From the NCBI RefSeq assembly GCF_018919145.1, contig NZ_JAHLQJ010000015.1:62001-126000 (forward strand): a stretch of 64,000 nucleotides of DNA, read 5' to 3'. Under the pieces are notes generated by a model. It made no database searches, was not told the origin of the DNA, and saw only the letters and a list, made by a program, of their open reading frames with translations. The translations under genes and the position numbers were made by a program. Positions 50,362 through 58,720 of this stretch are shown here, in pieces. This DNA comes from Paenibacillus brevis (GTDB lineage: Bacteria > Bacillota > Bacilli > Paenibacillales > Paenibacillaceae). Each line of letters begins with the position of its first letter. Position 1 is the first letter of the stretch.

Positions 50362-50496
50362 GTGTTTTTTGCCTTAGAATATGCCCTATTCGCTCTCTCT
50401 AAACATACTTGCCAGCCCCGTTTCATATATTAGTTGCAATGGACTTCATGAACGGCGGCATCAGGCTCCAGGTTTATTTTGAAGGAGGTCATGACG

Positions 50497-51483
50497 ATGG
50501 CAGAGGGTTGGATGAGGACGCTGTCTCAGTATGTGAACCAGCATAATCAGGATGAAATTGATTTCGGGAGCCGGGTAGAGGAAGGGATCGTTACGGATCT
50601 GGAGTATTTGCTTAGGCTGGGAGAGCGAAAACGCAGGCTGGCGGATTGGTATGCCGAACGCAAAGCCGTTCCCCTTCGATGTGAGACAAGAGCAAAGCTG
50701 CTCCGTGAAATTGAACATAGAGAGGGAGAAGTAGAGGTTGAACTCCAGCTGTTAAGAAAGACCGATTATGAGCGTAGAGGGGTGCCGCATCGAGAGGAAG
50801 TGATCCATAAGCAGCGACTGACGCTTCAGCACGAAGATGGAGACTGGACGGTGGCGCGGGTGCTTGAGCCGATTTCTGAGCGAAGCGCTCCACGAAAATC
50901 CGAAGGCACGGCGGAGTCGGCCAAGTCTGGTGCCGGGTCCAAGCCTTATTTAAACCGCGAGCTGTTGAAAAGCGGCTTCCGCAGTACTCCATACCGGAGA
51001 CAGGATGCCGTGCTGTATGCAGACCGCTGGTGGGACGATTTCAATCCGCAATTCGCCGCATTCGAAGTTGATTGCACCAACTATATCTCCCAGTGCCTCT
51101 TTGCAGGTGGAGCGCCAATAAATTATACTGGAAAAAGAGATTCAGGCTGGTGGTACAAAGGTTATGTCGGCGGGAAGGAAGCATGGAGCTACAGTTGGGC
51201 GGTCTCCAATGCACTGGAACGCTATCTAAGCAGCGGTTCCAGTGTGGCGGAGCCTGTAAATAGGGCGGAACAGCTTGAACTTGGCGACGTCATCGTCTAC
51301 GATTGGGATGGCAACGGCGCTTTTCAGCACAGCACTATTGTTACGGCTTATGATGCCGACGGCATGCCGCTGGTGAATGCTCATACTGTGCCAAGTAAGC
51401 ACAGGTACTGGGATTACCGTGATTCCTACGCATGGAGCGACAACACGGTATATCACTTTTTCCGTATTGCGGACCGGTTCTGA
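50497..51483 (+). CDS. Amidase-domain protein (putative cysteine amidase, PF12671 type)
   Basis: A 328-residue protein with a C-terminal amidase_6-like domain (about 170-325). The probable nucleophile is the Cys in VDCTNYISQCLFAGGAPI and the probable base the His in FQHSTIVTAYDADG, with a late Asn/His pair in VNAHT. The N-terminal 150 residues are charged and partly helical, with no signal peptide visible. Family members are cell-wall-associated or intracellular amidases of unknown substrate, common in Bacillales. The start is the ATG at 50497, seven nt after AAGGAGG; an ATG at 50491 is too close to that site. It precedes ddl. Confidence 0.82.
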   Translation: MAEGWMRTLSQYVNQHNQDEIDFGSRVEEGIVTDLEYLLRLGERKRRLADWYAERKAVPLRCETRAKLLREIEHREGEVEVELQLLRKTDYERRGVPHREEVIHKQRLTLQHEDGDWTVARVLEPISERSAPRKSEGTAESAKSGAGSKPYLNRELLKSGFRSTPYRRQDAVLYADRWWDDFNPQFAAFEVDCTNYISQCLFAGGAPINYTGKRDSGWWYKGYVGGKEAWSYSWAVSNALERYLSSGSSVAEPVNRAEQLELGDVIVYDWDGNGAFQHSTIVTAYDADGMPLVNAHTVPSKHRYWDYRDSYAWSDNTVYHFFRIADRF

Positions 51484-51489
51484 GCAGGA

Positions 51490-51515
51490 AAAAGAGCGGC
51501 GCAAGCCGTTTTTTT
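51490..51515 (+). terminator. Weak terminator after the amidase gene
   Basis: A short CGGC-GCAA-GCCG stem (51497-51508) with A residues before and a seven-T run after. Confidence 0.6.
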
Positions 51516-51548
51516 CTTAATTTTCAAATTGATGAAAAGAGGTTGCAC

Positions 51549-52643
51549 ATGGGACAGGAAAAATTGACGGTAGGTTTGATTTACGGCGGGAAATCGGGGG
51601 AACACGAGGTATCGCTGCAGACCGCCTTTGCGGTGTCCAAAGCTTTTGACTACGACAAATACGAGATTATTCCTTTCTATATTACCAAGCAAGGAACCTG
51701 GAAAGTGGGTCAGACGATGACAGCCCCTTTCAGAGCCCTTGATCAATTGGAGCTTGATAACGGTTCGGACGATACAGGAGCCGCGGTTCAGATGCTTTTC
51801 CAGGGGGTGTCCTCCGGGGAGCGGGCAATCGATATAGCCTTCCCGTTGCTCCATGGGACGAATGGAGAAGACGGGACGATTCAAGGCCTGTTCGAAATGG
51901 CCAATTTGCCTTATGTCGGAGCAGGTGTAATGGCCTCTGCAGCAGGGATGGACAAGGTCATCATGAAGAAGCTGTTTGCCGAAGCGGGCCTTGAGCAATG
52001 TAAATATTGCTACTTCACCGCTTCGGAATGGGAGAGCAGACAAGAGGTTCTTGTACATGGAATCGAAGAGAAGCTGGGGTATCCTTGCTTCGTTAAGCCG
52101 GCCAATCTGGGATCAAGCGTCGGCATCTCCAAGGCAAAGACCCGGGATGAGCTTGTTCAAGCCATCACGTTCGCGCTTCGCTACGATGTGAAGGTTATCG
52201 TGGAGGAATTCGTGGATGCCCGCGAGGTTGAAGTCGGGATTTTGGGCAACGATGAACCGCTTGCTTCCGTTCCGGGAGAGATTGTCTCCTCCAGTGAATA
52301 CTATGATTATTCAGCCAAGTACTCCGACGGCAAGTCACAGATGATTATTCCGGCACAAATCGACACGGAACTGGCTGACCGGATTCGCGAGCTGGGCGTT
52401 CAGGCCTTTAAAGCCATCGCAGGCAACGGCTTGTGCCGGGCGGACTTTTTTGTGAAGAAATCCGACAACACCATCTGGATCAATGAAGTGAACACGATGC
52501 CAGGCTTCACGCCGTACAGCATGTATCCGCTCTTGTGGCGCGAAACTGGCGTGTCCTATGAAGCGCTTTTGGACCGATTGATCGGGCTTGGGCTCGAACG
52601 GTTTGAAGCAAAACAGAACCTGAACTTCGAGAACGGCATCTAA
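51549..52643 (+). CDS. ddl: D-alanine--D-alanine ligase
   Basis: Joins two D-alanines with ATP for peptidoglycan precursor synthesis. The N-terminal motif VGLIYGGKSGEHEVSLQTA and PLLHGTNGEDGTIQGLFEMA are diagnostic. The ATP-grasp segments CFVKPANLGSSVGISKAK, EVEVGILGN and GLCRADFFVKK, and the C-terminal INEVNTMPGFTPYSMYP, are all present. The Tyr in YDYSAKY, as opposed to Phe in vancomycin-resistance D-Ala-D-Lac ligases, points to ordinary D-Ala-D-Ala activity. The ATG at 51549 follows GAGG. Length 364 is normal. Confidence 0.97.
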   Translation: MGQEKLTVGLIYGGKSGEHEVSLQTAFAVSKAFDYDKYEIIPFYITKQGTWKVGQTMTAPFRALDQLELDNGSDDTGAAVQMLFQGVSSGERAIDIAFPLLHGTNGEDGTIQGLFEMANLPYVGAGVMASAAGMDKVIMKKLFAEAGLEQCKYCYFTASEWESRQEVLVHGIEEKLGYPCFVKPANLGSSVGISKAKTRDELVQAITFALRYDVKVIVEEFVDAREVEVGILGNDEPLASVPGEIVSSSEYYDYSAKYSDGKSQMIIPAQIDTELADRIRELGVQAFKAIAGNGLCRADFFVKKSDNTIWINEVNTMPGFTPYSMYPLLWRETGVSYEALLDRLIGLGLERFEAKQNLNFENGI

Positions 52644-52666
52644 ATTCTGGAAAGGCGGATGAGCTT

Positions 52667-52990
52667 ATGGGCTTTCAAACAGAATTCAACTCAGTATGTA
52701 AATTCAAAAATGAGCAAGAGCTATACGAGCTGCTGGAGTATGGACGCGGTAAAATGCTCAAAACCGGTCTGCGCGTATTTCCAACCGGCCAGAAGGTAAT
52801 TGCTTATACGCCGGATAACAAGGCGGTAGCTATCGTCAAAATAACTGCCAGTGTGGCGGAGATTAACTTCAATGATGAGGAAGTTACCTCGGTGGAGCTG
52901 CAGCTTGTCCGGCTGCTGACAGAGGAAGAATCCAAAATCCAGACCGATCTTGCTTATGAAATGTTCTTTGGAGACGCGGAGGGCAAATGA
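52667..52990 (+). CDS. Small conserved-looking protein of unknown function (DUF2584-like)
   Basis: A 107-residue soluble protein: an N-terminal strand region (MGFQTEFNSVCKF), then GLRVFPTGQKVIAYTPDNKA and AIVKITASVAEINFNDEEV, and an acidic C-terminus. The strand pattern and the FPTGQKVIAYTP segment recall the DUF2584 family of Bacillales, but I am not certain. The ATG at 52667 follows AAAGGCGG. The stop overlaps the uvsE start by 4 nt, so it is translated with it; no functional link is established. Confidence 0.72.
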   Translation: MGFQTEFNSVCKFKNEQELYELLEYGRGKMLKTGLRVFPTGQKVIAYTPDNKAVAIVKITASVAEINFNDEEVTSVELQLVRLLTEEESKIQTDLAYEMFFGDAEGK

Positions 52991-53988
52991 TCGTCCGATT
53001 CGGCTATGTCGCGATGTCGACGGTCGTAGAGAAGGCATCCCCATCAAGAACAATGACTTACAAGACCTTCAGCGGTTTGCTCGACCGTGAGGCAGCGATT
53101 CGCCGGTTGGAGGCCCTTGGGGCAGAGAATCTTCATAATACGCTCAGGCTCCTGCGTCATAATGTGGCAAGCGATATTAAGTTGTACCGCTTCTCCTCCA
53201 AGCTGATTCCGCTGGCTACACATAGCGCGCTTGCGGATTGGAACCCTTATGCTGCGCTCCGGGAACCATTTGCACAGATTGGGGATTTCGTTCGCAAGCA
53301 TGAAATGAGAGTATCATTTCATCCGGATCATTTTACCGTATTCAGTACGCCGCGCTCGGAGGTGCTACAGAGTTCGATCCGGGATCTGAGCCATCACATC
53401 TCGATGCTGGAAGCGATGGGGCTGGATGGCAGGTCCAAGAATAACATTCATGTGGGCGGTGCATATGGAGACAAGCACTCGGCGGCAGAACGCTTCATTA
53501 GCAATGTATCGGATCTCCCTGAGAGCTATCGTAAACGGCTGACACTGGAGAACGACGACAAAACCTTTAATGCTCGGGAAACGCTGGGAATTTGCGAGGC
53601 TCTGGGGCTTCCGATGGTGCTGGATATCCATCATCAATGGGTGAACAATGAAGGAGAGCTTCCATTAGAGCTGTGGCCCCGGATTTTAAAGACCTGGTCC
53701 GGTCCGCTTGCTCAGGCTGATTCTCCGCAGCATGATCCGCTGCCGCCCAAGATTCATGCGTCGAGCCCGAAGAGTGCGAGTGACCCGCGCGGCCACGCCG
53801 ATCATGTGATAGCCGCTCCTTTGCTTGAATTTCTCCGCAGTATTGCCGGCATGACGGAGCGAATGGATGTAATGCTTGAGGCCAAGCTGAAGGACGGTGC
53901 GCTGTTTGCGCTTATGGAGGATTTGGCCCGTTACCAGGGGGACGGCGTGCGCATCCTGGATCAGGCCTCAGTGGAGATTATGCCTTAA
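52987..53988 (+). CDS. uvsE: UV DNA damage endonuclease
   Basis: Nicks DNA 5' to UV photoproducts, independent of UvrABC. The 333 residues form a UvsE/UVDE TIM barrel. N-terminal VRFGYVAMS, ASDIKLYRFSSKLIPLATH, MRVSFHPDHFTVFSTP, NIHVGGAYGDKHSA, LTLENDDKTFN, LGLPMVLDIHHQWVN and KIHASSPK are the successive barrel strands carrying the His/Glu/Asp metal ligands. Its start overlaps the upstream gene's stop (ATGA). In spore formers this enzyme supports UV survival. Confidence 0.95.
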   Translation: MIVRFGYVAMSTVVEKASPSRTMTYKTFSGLLDREAAIRRLEALGAENLHNTLRLLRHNVASDIKLYRFSSKLIPLATHSALADWNPYAALREPFAQIGDFVRKHEMRVSFHPDHFTVFSTPRSEVLQSSIRDLSHHISMLEAMGLDGRSKNNIHVGGAYGDKHSAAERFISNVSDLPESYRKRLTLENDDKTFNARETLGICEALGLPMVLDIHHQWVNNEGELPLELWPRILKTWSGPLAQADSPQHDPLPPKIHASSPKSASDPRGHADHVIAAPLLEFLRSIAGMTERMDVMLEAKLKDGALFALMEDLARYQGDGVRILDQASVEIMP

Positions 53989-54012
53989 TACGCTCCGCGC
54001 TAGTGTATTTAC

Positions 54013-54041
54013 TTGCGGCAGGGTTGATATTTCAGGATAAT
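54013..54041 (+). promoter_or_regulatory. Candidate promoter of fabI
   Basis: TTGCGG (54013-54018), a 17 nt spacer and GATAAT (54036-54041), about 70 nt before the start codon. No FapR-type palindrome is visible. Confidence 0.4.
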
Positions 54042-54113
54042 TAAGGTAAGTTGAACAAAACGTAGCAGGGTGCTGTGATGCATCCTCTAGTAGATGAGGG
54101 AGGCTATATCTGT

Positions 54114-54884
54114 ATGGGAGATTTGTTGAACGGTAAAAATGTAGTTGTCATGGGCGTTGCCAATGATCGGAGTATTGCCTGGGCGATCGCTCAGAGTCTG
54201 GCGGCTCAAGGCGCCCGTCTTGCCTTTACATATGAGAATGAAAGAGTCGAGGGGCGCGTGCGCAAGCTGGCCGAGACGATTCCGGGCTCGCTGCTGGTAC
54301 CGTGCAACGTGACGGTCGATGAGGATATCGACAAGCTGGCGGAGCTGCTGTCCGCCGAGTTCGGCGTACTGCACGGCTTGGTGCACAGTATCGCCTTCGC
54401 CAAGGCGGAGGACCTTTCCGGAGAGTTCGTGGATACTTCCCGTGAAGGCTTTGCGCTTGCGCATGATATCAGCGCCTATTCGCTGATTGCGGTGTCCGGG
54501 CGTCTGTCGAAGCTGATGACCGAAGGCGGAAGCATCATGACCATGACCTATCTGGGTTCGGAACGGGTTATGCGTAATTATAATGTCATGGGCGTGGCCA
54601 AGGCGGCTCTGGAGGCATCCGTTCGATATCTCGCGAACGACTTGGGACCACGGAATATCCGCGTGAATGCCGTCTCGGCGGGACCGATCCGGACGCTGGC
54701 AGCGAAGGGGATCAGTGATTTCAATTCCATTTTGAAGCAGGTTGAAGAGAAGGCTCCGCTTCGGAGAACGACGGAAACTGCTGAAGTCGGAGATACAGCC
54801 ATGTTCCTGATCAGTCACTTGTCCCGCGGAATTACCGGTGAAGTGATCTATGTAGACGGTGGTTATAATTTTATAGGAGCTTAA
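54114..54884 (+). CDS. fabI: Enoyl-[acyl-carrier-protein] reductase (NADH-type)
   Basis: Reduces the trans-2-enoyl-ACP double bond in the last step of each fatty acid elongation cycle. It is a short-chain dehydrogenase fold of 256 residues. FabI features are VVMGVANDRSIAWAIA (divergent dinucleotide motif), LVHSIAFA, TMTYLGSERVMRNYN, and the Tyr-x6-Lys pair in YNVMGVAKAAL, with SAGPIRTLAAKGI as the substrate loop. The start is the ATG at 54114 after GGGAGG; an in-frame ATG 39 nt upstream would add residues not seen in FabI. Confidence 0.96.
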   Translation: MGDLLNGKNVVVMGVANDRSIAWAIAQSLAAQGARLAFTYENERVEGRVRKLAETIPGSLLVPCNVTVDEDIDKLAELLSAEFGVLHGLVHSIAFAKAEDLSGEFVDTSREGFALAHDISAYSLIAVSGRLSKLMTEGGSIMTMTYLGSERVMRNYNVMGVAKAALEASVRYLANDLGPRNIRVNAVSAGPIRTLAAKGISDFNSILKQVEEKAPLRRTTETAEVGDTAMFLISHLSRGITGEVIYVDGGYNFIGA

Positions 54885-54927
54885 CCTGTTCCCATGCTTT
54901 AAATTATGATGAAGGTAGTGAATAGCT

Positions 54928-55785
54928 GTGGAATCAAAACCTGTTACTCCTTATGTGGTAGGCAGTAAAAATCCGCTTGCGGTGGCCATTAATTGTGCCG
55001 CCAAAGCCGGGGAATGGATTAAGAGCCGCTTGGGAGATATTAAAGCTGTTAATGAAAAATTCTCTCCGCAGGATCTGGTGACTGATGTCGATAAGGGTGC
55101 TGAGGCGATGATCCGCAAGCTGATCCTGACGCATTTTCCTTCCCATGACATATTGGGTGAGGAGGGGGTTGCCCCGGGTGCGGCGGCTTCGGCGGCTGCA
55201 TTGAAAGAGGCTAGCAGCAGCGAGTTTTTGTGGATTATTGATCCGCTGGACGGAACGACCAACTTCGTGCACAGCTTCCCGTTCTTCTGCGTCTCCATTG
55301 CCCTGGCTTTCAAGGGTGAAGTCATTATTGGCGTGATTTATGATCCGATCCGAGATGAGATGTTTGTTGCGGAAAAGGGAAAAGGCTCTTATATGCACGG
55401 TCATACAAACCGGGTATCTGCAGACGCACGGCTGGAGGAGAGCATTATTGCTGTGGGCTTTAATCCGGACCGGCAGGCAGCTTCGATTAATCTTAAGGGA
55501 ATAACGGCGTTATCCGGCAAGGCGCGTAGTCTCCGTGCCGGAGGATCGGCCGCCTTACATTTGGCTTACGTGGCTGCAGGCCGTCTCGGCGGTTACTATG
55601 AGGTGAATCTCAATTCCTGGGATACGGCGGCAGGCGCGTTGATGGTGGCGGAGTCAGGTGGTAAGGTGACCGATACAACCGGGAATCCTTACCATGTCGG
55701 CGCAAGAAATCTGATTGTCAGCAACGGCACCATTCATCAGGAACTGCTGGAGGTCATTAAGGCTGCCGGTGCAACCGGGAATTAA
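54928..55785 (+). CDS. Inositol monophosphatase family protein
   Basis: A Mg2+-dependent sugar-phosphate phosphatase of 285 residues. Metal-ligand motifs are DLVTDVDKGAE, ILGEEG, WIIDPLDGTTNFVH and NSWDTAAGALMVAESGG, the full IMPase set. Substrates in this family include myo-inositol 1-phosphate, and in some members NADP or fructose bisphosphate; the family member here cannot be fixed. The start is the GTG at 54928 after GAAGG. Confidence 0.93.
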   Translation: MESKPVTPYVVGSKNPLAVAINCAAKAGEWIKSRLGDIKAVNEKFSPQDLVTDVDKGAEAMIRKLILTHFPSHDILGEEGVAPGAAASAAALKEASSSEFLWIIDPLDGTTNFVHSFPFFCVSIALAFKGEVIIGVIYDPIRDEMFVAEKGKGSYMHGHTNRVSADARLEESIIAVGFNPDRQAASINLKGITALSGKARSLRAGGSAALHLAYVAAGRLGGYYEVNLNSWDTAAGALMVAESGGKVTDTTGNPYHVGARNLIVSNGTIHQELLEVIKAAGATGN

Positions 55786-55809
55786 CTCATCAGAAAGGGG
55801 TATACAGCC

Positions 55810-56073
55810 ATGCAAGACAGAAAGGATCTTGAGAAGGAGCTCGAAAGAGAGCTTAGCGAGATGCTGTCGGATCAAATGGTTGATAGTGAGGAGGAACGGC
55901 GGAAGAAGGAGCGAAGCCGCCTTGCACCCAAGTATGAAGTAAGGATTCAGACCCAGCTTGATCCGATCGTTGAGGAGACCCTCAAATATCGAAGCATGGG
56001 CAAGGAGATCGATGAGCGGTATGATAGTTATTTGAAGAGGGCTGGTGTATCAGACAGGAAGGAAGAGAACTAG
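55810..56073 (+). CDS. Small charged protein of unknown function
   Basis: An 87-residue, highly charged protein. The N-terminal half is rich in Glu, Lys and Arg with heptad-like spacing (KDLEKELERELSEML, SEEERRKKERSRL), suggesting a helical or coiled-coil region. The C-terminal half contains a KYEVRIQTQLDPIVEETLKY segment. No hydrophobic helix or signal peptide. The ATG at 55810 follows AAAGGGG. I do not recognise a family. It lies between the IMPase-family gene and a terminator, probably in the same transcript. Confidence 0.75.
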   Translation: MQDRKDLEKELERELSEMLSDQMVDSEEERRKKERSRLAPKYEVRIQTQLDPIVEETLKYRSMGKEIDERYDSYLKRAGVSDRKEEN

Positions 56074-56108
56074 GCAGCTTAGAAGTGTCATAATTTCATT
56101 CTGTTTGC

Positions 56109-56140
56109 GGCGCCCTTTCGGCTTGAAGGGGCGCCTTTTT
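56109..56140 (+). terminator. Rho-independent terminator
   Basis: GGCGCCCTTTC pairs with GAAGGGGCGCC (one G-T pair), 5 nt loop, then TTTTT. Confidence 0.9.
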
Positions 56141-56163
56141 ATTCAGGAGAGGTGGGGGAACTG

Positions 56164-57459
56164 ATGAAGAAGAAATCCTTAGTCCATAGCAAAGGCCGCA
56201 TACTACTGACAGGCATGCTGTCGCTGGCACTGCTGGCTGGAGGAGGCACGGCGGCATTTGCCGAGATAACAGCAAATGCCGCAGAAGCCGGAAGTCAACC
56301 AACAATCAAGCAAAGCAGCCTTCAGACTATCGTAGCCATTGGAGATTCGATTACAGCGGGATACGAGCCGGGAATGACGGAGGCCTCTGCTGTTTATGGT
56401 TATGTAGACCGGATCAAGGAGCAGGCCTTGTTCCATAACAGAACGGAAGTAACGAATTACGGTATTCTCGGACTGACAAGCACCGGACTGCTGAATTACC
56501 TCAAAGCTATCCAAGAGGGGAGTGCGGTAACCGCAGACACCATCCAACCGGGGATATCTGATCCGCGAATCAGCGTCTTTGCCTCCGGAATACCGGGAAC
56601 CAAGATCAAGCTCGCCCAAGCGGACACGATTCTGATCACCATCGGCGGAAATGATGTATCGCAGTTGATTGGGCAGGCGAAGAGTCTGAGTGCAGAGCAG
56701 CTAGAGACAAAGGCAAATGAATTACTTACAGTCTATAAGACAAACATTCAAGAAATTCTCTCCGTTCTGACCGTAGTTAATCCCGATGCGCAGATTATCC
56801 TGGCAGACCAGTATCAGCCGGTTCCTAAGATTGCCGGAGAGAGCCAGTATGTCATGCTGAGCGAGGTTGCCGCCGGCTTCACGCAGGCGGTCGATGAGGC
56901 GGTTGCGGCCTTGGTTCAAGAGGGCAAGTCTGTGAAGGCGGCGCATGTCGCCGAGAAGTTTGTCGGCAAGGAGCTGTCCTATACACATATTTTCAATGAA
57001 GATGTGCATCCGAACCAATCCGGCTATGAGACGATTGCCAAAGTGCTGGCGGAATCCATCTGGGGCACTTACCGGGAGACAGCAGCGAAGACCGGAACGG
57101 CAGAACTTTCGGTTGTCGTCAGCGGCACGGAATTACAGACACCTTATCCGCCGGTTGTGAAGAACGGTCAAACCTTTGTTGTATTGCGTGACATTACGGA
57201 TGCCATTGGAGGTACTTCGAAATGGGATTCCAAGAGCAGCACGGCAACCGTTTCGTATAACGGCAGTGAGGTAGTGATTCCCATTGGTGCCAAGACAGTT
57301 ACTGCAAACGGCATTTCATTAGAGACAGCCAGTCCGGCATTTTTGCAAAAGGTAGGCTCGGAACAGAAGACTTATGTACCCCTAGCACTACTCGTGAAGG
57401 GACTCGGACTCGATGTGCAGTACAGCAGCAAGATGAAGACGGTATTTATTAACTTATAA
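56164..57459 (+). CDS. Secreted SGNH/GDSL hydrolase with C-terminal stalk domain
   Basis: An exported esterase/lipase-type hydrolase of 431 residues. Signal peptide about 1-33 (KKK start, hydrophobic core, AFA end). The SGNH domain (about 55-310) has block I AIGDSITAGYEPG (nucleophile Ser), the glycine of block II in NYGILGLTS, block III TIGGND (oxyanion Asn), and block V DVHPN (catalytic Asp and His). The last 105 residues form a copper amine oxidase N-terminal-like stalk domain (FVVLRDITDAIGGTSKWDSK, VPLALLVKGLGLDVQ). The same domain type opens the hydrolase at 35973-37589. The ATG at 56164 is preferred over the GTG at 56152, which abuts the ribosome site. Confidence 0.9.
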   Translation: MKKKSLVHSKGRILLTGMLSLALLAGGGTAAFAEITANAAEAGSQPTIKQSSLQTIVAIGDSITAGYEPGMTEASAVYGYVDRIKEQALFHNRTEVTNYGILGLTSTGLLNYLKAIQEGSAVTADTIQPGISDPRISVFASGIPGTKIKLAQADTILITIGGNDVSQLIGQAKSLSAEQLETKANELLTVYKTNIQEILSVLTVVNPDAQIILADQYQPVPKIAGESQYVMLSEVAAGFTQAVDEAVAALVQEGKSVKAAHVAEKFVGKELSYTHIFNEDVHPNQSGYETIAKVLAESIWGTYRETAAKTGTAELSVVVSGTELQTPYPPVVKNGQTFVVLRDITDAIGGTSKWDSKSSTATVSYNGSEVVIPIGAKTVTANGISLETASPAFLQKVGSEQKTYVPLALLVKGLGLDVQYSSKMKTVFINL

Positions 57460-57476
57460 TCTACAGGTGATTGATT

Positions 57477-57681
57477 GTGCTATATAATTTGAACTAATGA
57501 TGTACATTGGAGGCAACGTGTAAAGTATTCTTACGATCGCTGTTGTCCGCGGATTTCTCCGACTGAACTAAGCCATGATATGGGGGAAATCCGCGAACAA
57601 AGGCAAACGCTTCGCTTTAACAGAATACTTTACACTTATGCCTTTTCAGTGCAGCTTCCAATAGTTCAATTTATACAGCAC
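57477..57681. mobile_element. 205 bp palindromic MITE-like element
   Basis: The ends are long inverted repeats. Left 57477-57531 and right 57622-57681 share GTGCTnTATAA-TTGAACTA, a spacer, then GGCA and a perfect 14 bp block (GTGTAAAGTATTCT). The centre is a second stem (57548-57560 with 57583-57595, 13 bp with one G-T pair) around an ACTGAACTAAG loop. No ORF is inside. It fills the gap between two convergent genes and could form a very long hairpin. Related sequences lie at 13133-13208 (core) and 63379-63440 (one end). Confidence 0.7.
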
Positions 57682-57687
57682 TCCACT

Positions 57688-58461
57688 TTACTGCTGCCTT
57701 ACTGCTACGATCAGCAAACGCACGTAATCCGCGTACCATTCTCCGTCCCGGAATAACTCCGTTTTCGCCAGCTTCGCTACCTTTTGAAGCACATGACCTT
57801 TTTCGGCCTCCTCAAAGCCTGCGAGAAACGGGCCGGCGGCAAAGCCATTCAGCCAATGAATCAGGCCATCTTCACCTTCTCCCAACTTGGTGGGCCGGTC
57901 GAAATGCGCCGCATAAGCGATTCGGAATCCAAGCTCCTCAAGCAATGTGCTGTATTCTCCCAAGCTGGGAAAATACCAAGGGTTAAGCGATCCGGCGTCT
58001 ATTCCGTAGTCTTGTTCCAGGATCGTCCCCAAGCTTTGGACAATCGCAGCTACATTTCCTTTTCCCCCGAATTCGGCAACGAATCGTCCGCCGGGCTTCA
58101 AGGCGTTCCAAACGGAAGAGGCTGCGCCCCGGCCATCCTTCATCCAGTGCAAGGCCGCATTCGAGAACACCGCTTCCACCGGACTCTCCAATTCAAAATG
58201 CTCGGCATTTCCCACTTTAAAGCTCAGATGGGGATACTTATTCCTTGCCTGATGTACCATCGGTTCTGCCAGGTCCATGCCCAGCACTTCCGCGCCGGAC
58301 TTGGAAATCTCATGAGTCAGATCCCCGGTACCGCAGCCCAGATCGAGAATCCGTTCGCCTGGCTTGGGGCTAAGCAATTCCACGACACCTTTTCCGTATT
58401 CCGCTACATATCCCAGTTTTTCATCGTACAATCCGGCCTGCCAAATCTGCTTACCGCTCAT
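57688..58461 (-). CDS. Class I SAM-dependent methyltransferase (Tam-like)
   Basis: A cytoplasmic methyltransferase of about 257 residues. Motif I is RILDLGCGTGDLTHEI (SAM binding), the post-I acidic residue is in VLGMDLAEPMV, and motif II is AVFSNAALHWM; LKPGGRFVAEFGG is motif III. The ALHWM and FGG features resemble trans-aconitate 2-methyltransferase, but the substrate is uncertain. The start is taken as the ATG at 58459-58461 (minus), eight nt after GGAGG; an ATG seven codons upstream overlaps that ribosome site. Confidence 0.87.
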   Translation of the reverse strand: MSGKQIWQAGLYDEKLGYVAEYGKGVVELLSPKPGERILDLGCGTGDLTHEISKSGAEVLGMDLAEPMVHQARNKYPHLSFKVGNAEHFELESPVEAVFSNAALHWMKDGRGAASSVWNALKPGGRFVAEFGGKGNVAAIVQSLGTILEQDYGIDAGSLNPWYFPSLGEYSTLLEELGFRIAYAAHFDRPTKLGEGEDGLIHWLNGFAAGPFLAGFEEAEKGHVLQKVAKLAKTELFRDGEWYADYVRLLIVAVRQQ

Positions 58462-58720
58462 CTCCGCTTCCTCCCCGGTCATGTCATGACTCCATTATGC
58501 GGCACAAGCATGAATTGGTGAAATATATAGTTCAAATCATTTTGATAGGTTGCTCCTATAGCTGCCGGATTTAGTTGTCATGTTGCCTTTTTCTGCTGCA
58601 ATCCAGAGAAATCCAACTTCGTATGATCGCACATAAGGTCATTAGAGTTGGACATTGGGCCGGTAAGTCCTCTTGGGCTAATCTGGAGAAGTAAAATGTG
58701 TAAAGGAGTGGGAGCAGAGC

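Noticed and set aside
58478-58490. GTCATG-T-CATGAC palindrome at the methyltransferase start
   Set aside because: It overlaps an unlikely upstream start codon and is short; no promoter spacing supports an operator.
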